From NCBI GenBank assembly GCA_027627225.1, contig CM051033.1, positions 11,872,558 through 11,936,557 of the forward strand: a stretch of 64,000 bases of DNA. The letters are read 5' to 3'. This stretch comes from Congeria kusceri (Eukaryota > Mollusca > Bivalvia > Myida > Dreissenidae). Each line of letters starts with the position of its first letter. Within the stretch, counting starts at the first letter, position 1. Both the position numbers and the translations under genes were made by a program. The notes under the pieces are model-generated. The model saw only the letters and a list, made by a program, of their open reading frames with translations. It did not search any database and was not told the DNA's origin. This document shows positions 26,286-40,014 of this stretch, one piece after another.

Positions 26286-27482
26286 AAACGCGTTCTTGTT
26301 AAAATAACGTATTTCTTGTAAATTCTAAATATAAATATGATGTCGATGAAACATTGTAGATACTCGTTCTATCACTCACACATTCCCCAACCCAATGTTT
26401 AATAATATTGCTTTTCGTATATAAGAATATTAATATATGATGGTTGTTTTATCAGTTCTGACATGGTTAATTTATGCATGTGCAATATTTACATCTATCG
26501 CTCAAATCCACAATATTCTTATATAGAACATATTAACATTTATTAAAGATTGTGAAATAAAAGTAAGTTAATTATTTTTGCAAGGTCGAATAACAAACGT
26601 TGATAAAGGCACAATTGCTTGGCCAGGAAGTGTTACGAATCGCTGTATTCCATGTGTACATATTCAATGTGTTCAATATATGTAAATATTATTTTATGAT
26701 ATAAAATAAACCTACGCCATATTTGTTCACATGTCATCTATGTTGTTTTTGTATTAGTGATATACAGACATGTTCTCATTTTACCCGCTTAAGTGACGAA
26801 CAATGCCATACTGAAAACTTAATAGTTGTTACTATTCTGTGCACAGCACCAATTCAACTCGATAACTTTCATGAATGATATTCATAGGTGAATAAATATC
26901 TTTACAAATATTCTGTAAAGTTTTTATTTGGAAAATGGCGTTGCAAAGAGCCTCGATCAAAAGACTGTCGATTCTGAAGCTTAAATAAGTACGAACATTA
27001 TTTGCAAAAGCTAATAATGCAAATTGATTATGCGCATACATCTGTTGTATGGCGGTTCGCGAAAACCAGTTTACAAATTTCGATATGTTCTACACTTGTT
27101 CATGTTCACACAATCTTTAGATCATCCACAAAAAAATATTTTTTTTGTACCGCATCAATAATTATTTTTTATATTACTAGAAGCTCGACAGTTAAATATA
27201 TATTTCCGCCATGTTATCAAAAGAATGTGTCCAACGTGTATTCGCTATTTCGACAAGTTAGTTTCAAATCGCATTTGTACATGTACATAAATCTCGTAAA
27301 GTTTATACTTCTTACAACTTAACGACATTTGTCAAGACGCCGTATTGCTATTTGGATGTCAATATAAGCGTTGTAAAGTCGTCTAAACTTGCTGTTTAGC
27401 GGCTTTTAAGATTCAGAGCCGACATTTTGAATGACATATATTGCGAATGAAAGAGTGCTTATCCGAGAAAATGTTTCCGCTT
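26286..27482. other. 3' flank of the FNDC-like gene; no other gene seen
   Basis: Contains a likely polyadenylation signal at 26556-26561 and another AATAAA near 26705. Short frames here have no support. Confidence 0.5.
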
Positions 27483-27745
27483 CATATGAGATAGGTATAT
27501 AACGGATATGAGATAGGTCTTTAATGGATATGAGATAGGTCTATAACGGATATGAGATAGGTCTATAACGGATATGAGATAGGTCTATAACGGAAGGAAG
27601 AGTGTCTATAACGGAAGGAAGATATAGGTCTATAACGGAAGGAAGAGAAAGGTCTATAACGGAAGGAAGAGATAGGTCTATAACGGAAGGAAGAGATAGG
27701 TCTATAACGGAAGGAAGAGATAGGTCTATAACGGAAGGAAGATAT
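27483..27745. repeat. Compound tandem array, 22-bp then 24-bp units
   Basis: About five units of GATATGAGATAGGTCTATAAC with period 22 pass into about seven units of GGAAGGAAGAGATAGGTCTA with period 24, sharing the core GATAGGTCTATAACGG. The 24-bp part is open on the minus strand as an eight-residue repeat (LPSVIDLS) purely because 24 is divisible by three. Confidence 0.93.
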
Positions 27746-28741
27746 TCCTGTTGAATAAAAAATAAAGGAAAACCATTGATGGTGGCATACGTCTTACTTG
27801 TCATGCAATGAATCTTTGCATTTTAAGAAAGAGGAGATCACTGTGTTAGCTGGTTAATAGATCAAACAAACGCAGTAAAATTTATTCAGCGATGAATATA
27901 ATAGTTCATGGCCGTACACAATTTGTGTTTCTATATCATAAGAATTTGATCATATGAGCTACATTCAAGCGTTATACACGCAGCTTTCTAAAGTTTTAAT
28001 CGAAACGGTTGTGAAAACATAACTTTGCCTTTCCCCTAATACTGAACACGTTTGTTTGACAATATGTGCTCTAGTCATTTTCAATCTTAGATGTATTCCT
28101 ATCTCTAAACGTACGGCAGCTAATTATTTCATTTTTTTATGATTTTAAATAGCAATACCTCCTTAACTATTTTACACTCACGCCACGCGCACTGTTTTAT
28201 TGATATTGCTTGCGTTTACTTTTGCGAACACACTCAGTATATTGACAAAGAAACACTGAATGTGCAAATCAAATTAAAACGCGTTTGTTTTCTGTTCTAC
28301 TATAGAAAAATAGTTATTTCATCTCGCTCCATCACTGCTTTACGGCATTCTAACAAACACGTATTTTTGCTTCATCAGAATGCCTTTGGGTGAAAACAGC
28401 TGTTATTACAATCAGGTAATATGTTTAATGTTCAAAGCTGACATTCCCGAACACATTGTGAAGCATAATAATTATTGTTTTTTTGCCATACAGGGTCATG
28501 ATAGAACCATGCATTACCGATTGTAACGGAAGATTCTATACACTGGAAGATGGTTAGAAAGAACAACAATAAGTTTGACAAAGACTCGATGGTTGAGGAA
28601 TGTTGTATTTTAAAGGTTTTTAATATCTGTTCGTCGTATGATACTCATGTTTAACACTGCTAATCTGGCGACTTGCAAAGCGTAGAGGTGAAATGTGAAA
28701 TGTGCAAATAGTCATTGCGCATTAAAAATCAAGTGCGTGCA
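27746..28741. other. Intergenic; no gene seen
   Basis: No supported exon or RNA gene; an 84-residue frame at 28139-28393 has no splice, start or family support. Confidence 0.5.
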
Positions 28742-29810
<1,069 letters not shown>

Positions 29811-31693
29811 AAAAAACTAATTGACATGCAAGGAATAATTGCTTCCCATGTCTGTTTCATTTTACATATTGACACAGCGATAAAGAGCAAAGTCATCGAT
29901 TATTAATTACCGGCTAATATGTATTGGCACAATACAAGCTGATATGTTGTAGAAAAAACGCGCCTTCTTTTGCCAATCCTAACATACTATGTTTGCATTG
30001 GTTTGTGATTTATTTCCGGTATTGTTTACTGTTTAATGTAGAAAAATGGGTGCTAACTAAAACAAATATTCAAACATTGAACATGATCGAAAACAGTAAT
30101 TGCGAAGGTAAATATACGTTTAAATTTAATATATTATATGACAATGTATAGATAAATAAATGAGTGTATGCACTTAGATATTTTATTGAATTATAATTTT
30201 ACTATTATAGCAATTATTTACAAAACAAAATTTATTAAGGATATTTCTATATACCTTATACGAAATTGATACAGTTTATATTTGATACGTGGTCGTCAAC
30301 ACTTTCAGTATATAATATTGAACAAAATATATGGTGTACATATATTTGCAGCGGTCAAGTACCAAGAATTTGAGAGTGACAAGAAATATTTAAAAACGAA
30401 TTAAAACTATTAAGAGATTGAACAATAATTGTAGTATTATATTCTTTTGAAACTTCAAAGGCAAGCTCTTAAAATGCGTTATTAATGTGAACATTGGTTG
30501 TTTACTTAGGCTGTTGCATGAAAAAGTCTTGGACAATCGTTAAACATCGTTCCCTCGTTACAAAAAATAAGTTTTACCAAAACGAGAGGGTTGTATGCAT
30601 GTAAGTACTAAACGTATGTTTAAAACTGACGGAAAACATCATCTTTGTTCAATTGTGTCACAAATGAAATGGCATGTTTATTTTATGTTTCTATGTTTAG
30701 ATCTGTTCGTGGGTCATGTGCGTCATACCGTGATTTTTATGCGAAATATGTATCAATAAAAGTCACTAAACCTGACAAAGAAACAAGAACAGAAAAAAAA
30801 ATCCACCCAACAATGACGTAGCCGTTAATACATGTATTTTCGACAAAACAATACTCCATTTATTTATATATACTATACTATATACTTCCCACTAAAATAA
30901 ATTTAACTAAATGGATACCAAGCCGTATTGTCGTTGTTATTGTTTGTTTAACACACTGTAATTTCCCAGATATTTCGCTGCAATTGAAATGTCGAAATAA
31001 TTCCCAGGGGGTTATATGCGAGTAAAATATTGTATTTTCTTTCTCTAAGAAATGCAAAATAGACAACTTAATACCACGATTGAGTAATTGGGTTTAAGTA
31101 ACGGCAAATAAAAACGTCGTTAGAATGCAGTGTGTTACCTGAGATATTTCGTAGTTGTCAAAGTATAAGAGATATTCAAATTCTCTTTCTTTAAAATATT
31201 ATGAATACAGGGGAAGCTTCTGTTTTCTGTAATTGAATAGGTCACGATATGATGCATGCAACCTCTAACAAGAAATGTTGCATCCTGGTCATCAATTCTG
31301 AAACATTGTTTTGGAAGTATTTACAGAAATAAATGGTATTCAAACATGCAAATCTACTTGTTCTTACATTGTTACATTTTTTTAACTAACTTTACGATAC
31401 GGCTCATCATTATATTTCTTCAACTGACAGATTGTTTGACGATACATTATCCTTCAAAATAACAATACGAAATGCCTGTACACTGATTACCACATATTGT
31501 TAAAGAAATTGCGAATATAAAGTCAATACAATACACCAATACATAATATATATAAGGGAAAGAGTGTATGCATTCTCAGACAAAATTAAATTTATAATAA
31601 GGATCGTGTTTATTATGCCCTTTTCATGTTTACATTTTTAAGTCAGAATTGTGAGTACTTTGTAAAACCATAGTTTACACATTATTCAATACC

Positions 31694-31790
31694 AAGCACA
31701 ATAGCGCAGTTGGTTAAAGCGCTGTCTTCTGTCATTTCTTCGTATGTCTCAAAAGTCGTGAGTTCGATACCCACTCGGGTTGTTTTTTTT
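31694..31790 (+). ncRNA. tRNA-derived sequence (SINE head or tRNA pseudogene)
   Basis: A box TAGCGCAGTTGG at 31702-31713 and B box GAGTTCGATACC at 31760-31771 fit the internal RNA polymerase III promoter consensus, and a run of eight T at 31783-31790 would end transcription. The A-B spacing is longer than in a short tRNA and the acceptor stem does not pair well, so a functional tRNA is unlikely. A tRNA-derived SINE head is the best reading; no SINE body was identified. Confidence 0.65.
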
Positions 31791-31946
31791 CAAAAAGATA
31801 ATGTCTAATTTGTTTTTAACAAATATTTCATGGTGTATTATATTATTTATACTTTATTCAGCGCATATGTCTTAGTATTTCTCAGGTTGCAGGCAATTGT
31901 TTCGTTGACATAGTCCCTTTAATGGTATAGTATCTTTAACTGAAAC

Positions 31947-32970
31947 TATGAAACAGCTGAGTGAACCAAAGTTTTCTTATCGCCAAGAATTTCCATCCCT
32001 TCCTGTTATTATAACTGTAAAATACAATTTCTCGCCGACTATGAACCTTATACACAACATTACCCGAAGCTTTATTTATTCATCAATACCTTACTGAACG
32101 CTTTCTTTAATTAACATCGTTTGTGTTGGAAATCCCTGCGGCATTATCTTGGTGTTCGAGGAAAATGTTTAAATGAAGTTGTTTCGCTTAAACTTAAATT
32201 ACAAGATGAAACAGCTGAGTGAACCAAAGTATTCTTATCGCCAAGAATTTCCATCCCTTCCTGTTATTATAACTGTAATACAATTTATCGCCGACTATGA
32301 AGCTTATACACAACATTACCCGAAGCTTTGTTTATTCATCAATACCTTACTGAACGCTTTCTTTAATTAACATCGTTTGTGTTGGAAATCCCTGCGGCAT
32401 TATCTTGGTGTTCGAGGAAAATGTTTAAATGAAGTTGTTTCGCTTAAACTTAAATTACAAGATGAAACAGCTGAGTGAACCAAAGTATTCTTATCGCCAA
32501 GAATTTCCATCCCTTCCTGTTATTATAACTGTAATACAATTTATCGCAGACTATGAAGCTTATACACAACATTACCCGAAGCTTTGTTTATTCATCAATA
32601 CCTTACTGAACGCTTTCTTTAATTAACATCGTTTGTGTTGGAAATCCCTGAGGCATTATCTTGGTGTTCGAGGAAAATGTTTAAATGAAGTTGTTACGGT
32701 TAAACCTAAATTACAAGATGAACCAAAGTCTTCTTACCTCCAAGAATTTCCATCCCTTCTTGTAATTATAACTGTAATACAATTTATCGCCGACTATGAA
32801 CCGTATACACAACATTACCCGAAGCTGTATTTATTCCTCAAAACCTTACTGAACGCTTTTTTTTATATTAACATAGTTTGTGTTGGAAATCCCTGCGGCA
32901 TTATCTTGGTTTTCGAGGAAAACGTTTTAATGAAGTCGTTACGCTCAAACTGAAATTACAGGAAATCAAT
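31947..32970. repeat. 256-bp tandem array, four copies
   Basis: Units start near 31947, 32204, 32460 and 32716; copies 2 and 3 are almost identical, and copies 1 and 4 are more diverged. Each has AAACAGCTGAGTGAACC (shortened in copy 4), TATCGCCGACTATGAA-type sequence and CCTGCGGCATTATCTTGG. Two identical 65-residue frames (32173 and 32429) result from copying. Single diverged homologues lie at 21440-21690 and 43270-43410. Confidence 0.93.
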
Positions 32971-34109
32971 GAGTACATCAAGTCTCGTAAGTCTTAAATG
33001 TAAATCAATGAACTTTTCTACGAAGTGCACTACAGACATACGAATAAATATTCATCTGCCTATTGACTAGAGCAGAGGACATGAAAATATATTATATACT
33101 AATTAAATTGAATGTATATCCTTATAATAATGCCTATAATAATTGCACAACAGTAAAACCGTTCTACATATGAAAATCTGCAACCGGTATTTGTTCTTCA
33201 GTATCTGTATCATTTATTCAACTCATTGAATTACCTGTGACAAACCTTATCTACTTAAAAGCTACACTTAAAATATTTCTACATTTACGGGTAATAAATG
33301 AGTCCTCCATCAGTTAAAGCCCCTGTTTAAATGTCGACGTAAAATCTAATTGCAACCTTAATGAGCAAGGTTCTTTTACCGGTTGTTATGTCATATGTCC
33401 ACCAAATCATCATCGGCACATCTTGTATAGAGACACTAAAATAGTTATGTTATTCTTAATATTGGTACTATTGTCGATATCATATAATACCCGTGTAAAT
33501 TTCCTGATTAAATGGAATTTTATGTAATATGGCAAATCTGAAATAATTTCCCTTATAATAACCAGATTAAGGATAGTAAACACGTTAACAATATAAAGCA
33601 ACTTCAATATAATTAAGCACATTTATTTGTGTGCAAACATATGCATAGACGCACCAAATGCTCTTAATATATAGTACCAGATCCGTCCTTCTCACAGACC
33701 TTTTATCGATATACTTTCCCAACCCTTGACGTTAAATCCCTATTTGTCACACCGTATGGCCATTATCCAAAGTGTCTTATCACAAATCAGCCGCCTAGAC
33801 ATTTTTTACCGGAATCAAATGGACCTGAATCGTCACGAACGTCAACGAGATTTTACCAGACGGATCCAGATTATATCCTTCAACCAGAGCAAACGCAAAC
33901 TGAATTCATTTCTTTTCAATGATATGGGTACAATGCAGAACAACACCAATGTACAAGGAGATCAACATTTTGTAGACCAACCATTTTATTAGGTGATACA
34001 ATAGTGAATTATCAGTCTTCAACTGTGTGTTATGGAAAATTATGTAATGGGGAAGAATTTCAGTTGGAAATAATTGAACATTTTAGAAATTATTGTGGAT
34101 TATTAACGA

Positions 34110-35034
34110 TTAAAATAATGTACCTATTCAAGTTTAGATAACATTCAGGCGTAATGAAATATATAAAAGCGTGGTCGAACTTTGAAATAAACAGATGCAA
34201 GGCGTCGATAATCGCAACGTATTCAGTAGAGATTGAATTGATTCGAGTGTCTCATTTATTCAACGGTGGCGCTCGCATCATCATCTCTAATAGCGACTGT
34301 GACTTTATTCATCAAGGATTTATAAGATAAACGGTCCTGAAAGAACCTATTATTGAAAGCCTGTTGGTATGCAATTACTAATTGCTTTCCAACTGAGAGT
34401 ATGTTCTATGTTACATATTGTTACAGTGTTAAAAAGCACAGTAATCGATTATTAATTATCGGCTAGTATATATTTACTCAATACGACCTGATGTGTTGTA
34501 GAAACCTAAACGCAAATGTTGAAACTGTTTGAACATGCTCTACACAAGTTATTTTGAATGTAAAATTCGTCTTTCAATTAGAATTGTTAAACTGTTAATA
34601 TTACACTTTTAAAACCGCACGAAGACATTTTATAAAACTATATTTTAAATGTTAACAAAAGAAGACTTTTGTGAAGGGGATCTATATATACTTTATAGGA
34701 ATAAATTACAGAAAAAATATATTTATAACTTATATGTTATCGTCTACAGTTTCAACATATAATGTTGTACCAAATATTATATTGTACGTACTTGCCGCGG
34801 TCATGTTCCAAAAATATCGGAATGACATTAAGCACGTTTCAAGAAATTAAAATGGATATGTAATTGCATAATGATAAAATTTTATATTAGTGCAAATATC
34901 ATAGAAATGGTATGTTTGAGTAGTCAAATACGATAACGTACTATTTACCCTACTCAGAAGTAGTTTAATTTTGAATTCATTGTAGTCTTTTAAATTTCAA
35001 CAAAGTGCATCAGCAAGAGATAATTCTCGTTAGC
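34110..35034. repeat. Diverged unit Q, copy 3, left part
   Basis: Block (a) recurs at 34140-34510 (AATGAAATATATAA, GGATTTATAAGATAAACGG, AATCGATTATTAATTATCGG), starting about 120 bp after copy 2 ends. This gives a head-to-tail arrangement. The remainder of the unit resumes near 41990, beyond repeat Z and the insertion inside it. Confidence 0.65.
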
Positions 35035-35121
35035 AGCACACGGTCCTTTACACACGGCAAGTGACCAATTGCCAACACAACACAAAACAAAACACAATAA
35101 AACAGGGGTCACCGCCGCCTG
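35035..35121. repeat. Repeat Z, left half of a split copy
   Basis: CGGTCCTTTACACACGGCAA, GTGACCAATTGCCA and GGGGTCACCGCC match 9985-10090. The homology stops at 35121, where a terminal inverted repeat begins, and resumes at 41079. Confidence 0.75.
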
Positions 35122-35279
35122 TAAAGACGTTCGCAACAAAAAGAAAATAATTGGGTTAATTTCTCCTTTTGCTTTATCATTTTTGTATTGTATATAGGTT
35201 ACAATATACTAATTTTATTCAATAAATATTAGTCTTTTAAGTCATCAAGTTTCTTTCAATGGTTAAAAGTTCAAAAAGC

Positions 35280-35750
35280 AATATAATAATAAAAAACACA
35301 TGTATACAATGTATTGCCAAACAAATTAGTACGAAAAAAGATCCAATAAATATATCCATTCTATTTTTGCAATTTAATACGTTGTTTACGTAAACACGAA
35401 ACATGAAAAAAGCTACACAGGTACCCTATTGAAATCCCAATTTTTGCCAAGAAAGTTTGGTGATCCATTCTTTTTAGTGATGTTTTGTTGTAAGAATACA
35501 TTGGTGCATGTATGTGCGAAAATTTAAGAAAATCTGTTGTTTGGAACAAAATATATTGATGCATAGTAATGACGTTTCAGAAGGTATTATTAGTACTCAT
35601 GTCACCCACTTAAATGTCCAGTCAAATTCATGAATTTAACAGTAAATGTAGGTAAAGCGTTTTTTATTACCAAAATACACTTGTATATTGCCAAACAAGA
35701 CATGTGAAAACATATCAGTTGACTGAACCATAACCTTGTTTGAAAAAATT
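35280..35750. repeat. Subterminal direct repeats, left cluster
   Basis: Two alternating modules, X (ACAGGTACCCTATTGAAATC) and Y (GGTAAAGCG with TATATTGCCAAAC), occur here as Y-X-Y and again as X-Y-X at 40515-41045 in the same orientation. The outer shell of the insertion is therefore an X-Y repeat of roughly 350-400 bp period into which the inverted-arm element may have been placed. Confidence 0.6.
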
Positions 35751-35769
35751 CTCTCCTATACACTTCAGC

Positions 35770-36230
35770 GGTGGTAATCACGTGATGATCAAAAGGGAAT
35801 CAAAATGGCGACGTTCTTTCAGAAACAGGTATTTTTTGCCTTTTTATACTCTTTAATAGTGTGCTTTAATATTTTAATACCGTCCACTATCCAGCCATAT
35901 CAGTTAGAAAGTATTTAACGTTTGTTTCGTGTATGTCCTCGCCCTAGATCTTGACATTACTCGGTGCACATTTTCTAAGCGGGGACTGTTTTCAATGTAA
36001 TTGGTGATTGTTACCGGGTTTCACGTAGGAAATCCCTCTCTCAGCATGAAATTAGATAAATTGCAAAAACAAAAATGTGTTCGGAATATTCTTTGAATGT
36101 TTACAAATGTGTATCGCTAGGGTCAGACATGTCAAAATATTTTTGTCAAGTTGTACGCACCAAAAAAATGTTTTATGATCTAAACGGGTCCCATATCTGA
36201 TATGATCACAATGGGGTCCCGTTTTAAGTC
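35770..36230. repeat. Left arm of large inverted repeat
   Basis: The arm runs from GGTAATCACGTGATGATC to GGGGTCCCGTTTTAAG and is the reverse complement of 40015-40479, with visible divergence. Shared landmarks are the ATCAAAATGGCGACG start region, GCGGGGACTGTTTTC, GTGCACATTTTCTAAGC and TGATCTAAA(C/T)GGGTCC. In the left arm a CACGTG E-box lies 35 bp before the ATG; the ATG context AAAATGGCGAC resembles the YY1-type start-site motif. Confidence 0.85.
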
Positions 36231-37642
36231 AGAAAACAGAGACACTCATTTAAAGCTTTTCTGATCTAAATTGAAACTTGAAATCATGCTCTGGGCGAGG
36301 TATCTAATTACTAGAACGAGACCTGTCGAATCTAAACAAAATAAGAAGCAAGTGCTCGTTTGTAACATGAAAGTGACATTTGGTATGTATGTCATTTCTT
36401 GTCATAATACCGCATATACATAGTTTTAGAATTTAATATGTTTTCAATTTTCCAGTGCTACAATGCATCATTAGGTGACAAGCATTACTACTATACACAG
36501 TCCTGTGGTATGTAATAACTTGATTTGCTTCCATGTAGGTTCCATTATCGCCCGTCCTTTATGATGCTTCTTAGGAACAAAAAAAAAAGTGTCAATGCTT
36601 TAAAATATTTTTTTTCTATTTCTTAAATACATTTACGTGTGTTTCTGTTTAAAAATAATAGTTTAGTTTAGTTTATTAGATAATACAGTATGCAATAAGC
36701 CCATGCGTATACATGAAATGTCAATACAATATACATAAAACAAAGTCACTGGTCATTCAAAGGATAAACATCAAAATTAAATCGGTACATTTTAAAATAT
36801 TGGGTATTTTAGATAAGACAATATACAGCGAGAGGTGGTATGTATTTGTATACATACATATGCATAAATATATACCAAAAATCCTATCCTAATCATAATA
36901 TGTATTATAAGTATTTCTTATTTCCCATGCTTTATAAATACACATAGCTAAATGTTTAACAATATTACTATTTTGAGAGGTCAGTAGATCTATAAACTTT
37001 AACATATTTGGTCTTACGTAATAAAATGGTTTTAAGTAAGTTTTTCTTACATCAGTATATAATGTGCATTCCATAACAAAGTGGTATTCATCTTCTAAAA
37101 CATTGCATAAAGGACATTTTCTTTCTTTATATTAAAAATAATATTACATTAAACAAACAAGTATAGATTAAAACGTTTTAAATCTAAAAAGCCATATTAT
37201 TTCGGTAGGGAAAAGGCCTGTGTTAATATTTGTGTTTATTATTTTAAGTTAAAATTTTAATTGCTTTAAATATGTGAATTTAATGCAACCACTTTGTTAT
37301 TTATATTGCAGTGACCACACAAATAAATTTATTTTCCGATGATATGAATTTGTATTCTCTAATAGTATTTAGACAGAATTAACTTAGTTTGTTAACATTT
37401 GTTCAAGAGAAAACATAAGACAAAATTTGTAATCATTTTATTCAGATTCTGGTGTGCTTCAATCACCCTGGTGCAGCATTGGGAAAGACCTGACAAGATG
37501 CGCTGTCTACTGCAAAGCTACACAGCCACTGACTCATCTCTTTTTCAAGATACTGTACACGTTTAAGATGCCGGGTTTAAATAAAATTTGTGAGACTAAA
37601 TATTTACAATGTTGTGGTAAATCAAATGTCTCAAAAAAGTAA
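35805..37642 (+). CDS. Candidate three-exon gene for a small cysteine-rich protein
   Basis: Exon 1 is 35805-35828 (MATFFQKQ, donor CAG|GTATTT). Exon 2 is 36456-36507 (acceptor TTTTCCAG, donor G|GTATGT; CYNASLGDKHYYYTQSC). Exon 3 is 37446-37642 (acceptor TTATTCAG, stop TAA). The two joins are in frame and give 90 residues with eight cysteines, including WCSIGKDLTRCAVYC and a final QCCGK. There is no signal peptide and no family I recognise. Intron 2 contains an antisense retrotransposon fragment. AATAAA occurs near 37837. In its favour are good splice sites and consistent phase; against it are the short exons, so chance assembly is possible. Confidence 0.35.
36660..37130 (-). pseudogene. 5'-truncated non-LTR retrotransposon, 3' end
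   Basis: On the minus strand from about 37130 the frame reads RKCPLCNVLEDEYHFVMEC, then YTDVRKTYLKPFYYVRPNML, ending at a stop near 36889. This matches the C-terminal end of the element at 61933-63525 (CTFCN..LEDEYHFICICPQY, YSDIRKTYLSKYYY). A CxxC..H..C zinc-knuckle-like motif is kept. The 3' untranslated part ends in a (CTAAA)n-like simple tail at 36660-36675. Reverse transcriptase and endonuclease parts are missing because of 5' truncation. Confidence 0.85.
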
Positions 37643-40014
37643 TGCAACTAATTTAATGATTGAAAGTACTCCCAATGCATTGTAAAGAATGATGTTAAAC
37701 TGTATGACAAAGTGATTTAAAGTGATCCATTAATATGAATAAGTTATAAATTTTACCATGTATATTAGTCAGCTTTTATTTTACATTGTCTAAGTGAAAA
37801 CATTATCTATCACTCATAATTTACACTTAAGGTATTAATAAAAAATATCCTCTATATATATGTATTTAAAGTAAACACATATTTAGCTGTTTGTAAAAGG
37901 TATGGTTGCATATTGTGTTTACGCAATGTTGTATTTAAGCATTACTATTGTCAATTTTGTATAGTTTTACTCTCATGGCATATGCTAAATAAACATTACA
38001 TGTAGCATTATGTTTAGTTGTTTTAGTGTATTTATTACAAGTATGTATTTTCATGGTCAGCTACTAAAATACCTATATCCACGTTGAAAAGGAATGAATG
38101 TTTTTTAACGTTCTTTCGCAATTTTTCAACGTTGACGAAATTACCCGTACTCCTTATAGACCAGTTGTGAGTTGTAAATCAAGGAGTGAGTTGATCAATT
38201 AACGGTTTATATTTCAGTGGTTAATAATCTCACATGGTTGCATAATCCAATCAATTGATTTCAAATCTGTAGAAAAGCAACCTACGACAAACAGAAAGGC
38301 GGAGCGTTCTATGATTTTGCAACTGATGAATTCAACGTTGTTTCAACGTTGCTGTGCCGTGCTCGGTTAAGTCATTGCAGATATGAGATGTGTCTCAAAA
38401 TATAGATTATAGTACACAATAAGTGTAATTTCAATAAGTGCGTGTTAGATACTTGTTAAGAAATAAAGTCACTGGAAGTGTTATTACTGGTATTTTATTT
38501 CTTATGACACATCATAACACACATGATATATCAATAACAAGGCAAGAGAGATCTGAACAATAATTGAGTGTCATTGATGTTCAATTGCACAATATAATTT
38601 TAGATCGAAGCTTTAAATCACACTAATCAATGTATATGAGATCGAAATTTGTATTACAGAGTAACAATATAAACACGCGAGATAAAACTTGGAGTATGCA
38701 ATCACCTGTAGCGTTGTAAGAAATCTGAAAGAACTGCAATCATCAGTTGCAATAAGACACAAATGATTTGTGATTGAAATTATTGCTTCATTATCAATTT
38801 GAACACATTAATGAATCTTCAAAAGCAGACAAACATATTTTTTGAATGGATATTTATATATTCTATGCTATCCAGATAACAAGATTATGCCCAGAGTTCA
38901 AGTATTTGACGCCCTGTGTACACGTAAAAAGTCGAGCGTATCTATCTTTATTATAAGTAAATAAGGTATTAATATCTCAGTAGCGTATGTCTACCACTTT
39001 GACATTTTCATAATAGAATAATTGTAAGAGCAAAAGACTAATACTCCTATATAGGTATATAAAATGTGTGCAAAGTCGTGCTTTTATTTATTAGTAATCA
39101 TGTCAAACAATGGTTTATTGCTTAGAATATAGATAAAATTTGTAATAAAATCTGCTTTAATTTCTACGTGTAATAAACGAGCATTACTATCATATCAGAG
39201 AATATAACACAACATGCTGATATATTACTAAATGAGTAGTGAAACTTTCAACTGTATATGTATCTACGAATTTTAAAAAATGATAGTGATTATAATGTTG
39301 ACCATTGTTCAGCTTAATTACAACAAGATGGGCATCAATTATTCCTGTATAATTATTCCTAAAACAACTTCAACATGATTTTATATGCGAATTAATAGAA
39401 ACTAAGATTAAGAAATGCCTGTTAATGCACCATACACTCAACATTGTCTTGCAAAGTATTGTTTGAAACACCTGTGCACTATAACCTTGTCATTGTCGAA
39501 CAACATTTTCCCACAACACCTGTAAGGTGCGAATGCTTTGTAACGTTTGACATGGCGGCTGTAGCCACTTCTTAACCTAAATTCTTGGCCACACTCCGAT
39601 CATAGTCTAGTAGCAATAGCGGTTGTTTCTGTCCGAAAATGAAAATAGCATAAACATTATTTAATATAACAAACACATATCAAAATGCACTATTCAATGA
39701 TTATAATTTGATAACTTCAAAATTGAATGAAATCTTTCAGCACCGAGGAAGATACAATTCCAGCTTAGGAAGACATGTGAATGTCGCCAAACCAAATAAG
39801 GATTTTATTAATGTCAAAACATCCACTGATAAAGATATATTTGAGAAGGTGGTCTTTCTTATTATTTTATATTTTCCTATTTAGCTTAGTTCTCTTTAAT
39901 GTATGCAATATAATGCCCATGAAATAAGGTTAAATAAAGAGTGTTTACAGATGTCTAATAATGGTTTGAACGTTCAAAGTTTCAAACTTTGCCATATAAG
40001 CTTCAATTAAGGTT
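37643..40014. other. Interior of the inverted-arm element; possible exons only
   Basis: No recognised gene. A 36-codon block at 39741-39848 on the plus strand (HRGRYNSSLGRHVNVAKPNK at its start) lies between CTTTCAG and GTGGTC, phase 0-0. Its RYNSSLG resembles CYNASLG of the exon at 36456. An open stretch at 38268-38405 (ATYDKQKGGAFYDFATDEFN) follows a CTGTAG acceptor-like site. Both are unsupported beyond that. Confidence 0.25.

Larger units (their letters stand above)
29811..33992. repeat. Diverged ~5-kb duplicated unit Q, copy 2 (blocks b-d)
   Basis: Continues from the triplicated block (a). Block b spans about 30640-31170 (ATGGCATGTTTATTTTATG, TTTCCCAGATATTTCG). Block c is locally amplified to four copies at 31947-32970. 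Block d spans 32990-33992 (CCCAACCCTTGACGTTAAAT at 33719; GACCAACCATTTTATTAGG at the end). An 88-residue frame at 33726-33992 is interrupted in the matching part of copy 1, which argues against coding. Confidence 0.7.

Noticed and set aside
27541..27804. LPSVIDLS repeat protein on the minus strand
   Set aside because: 24-bp satellite; the 22-bp part of the same array breaks the frame.
32173..32953. Two identical 65-residue proteins and a 106-residue frame
   Set aside because: By-products of a 256-bp tandem array; frames are not kept in the diverged copies at 21440 and 43270.
33726..33992. 88-residue frame
   Set aside because: The homologous block at 23510-23800 carries indels and stops; it is a duplicated non-coding block.
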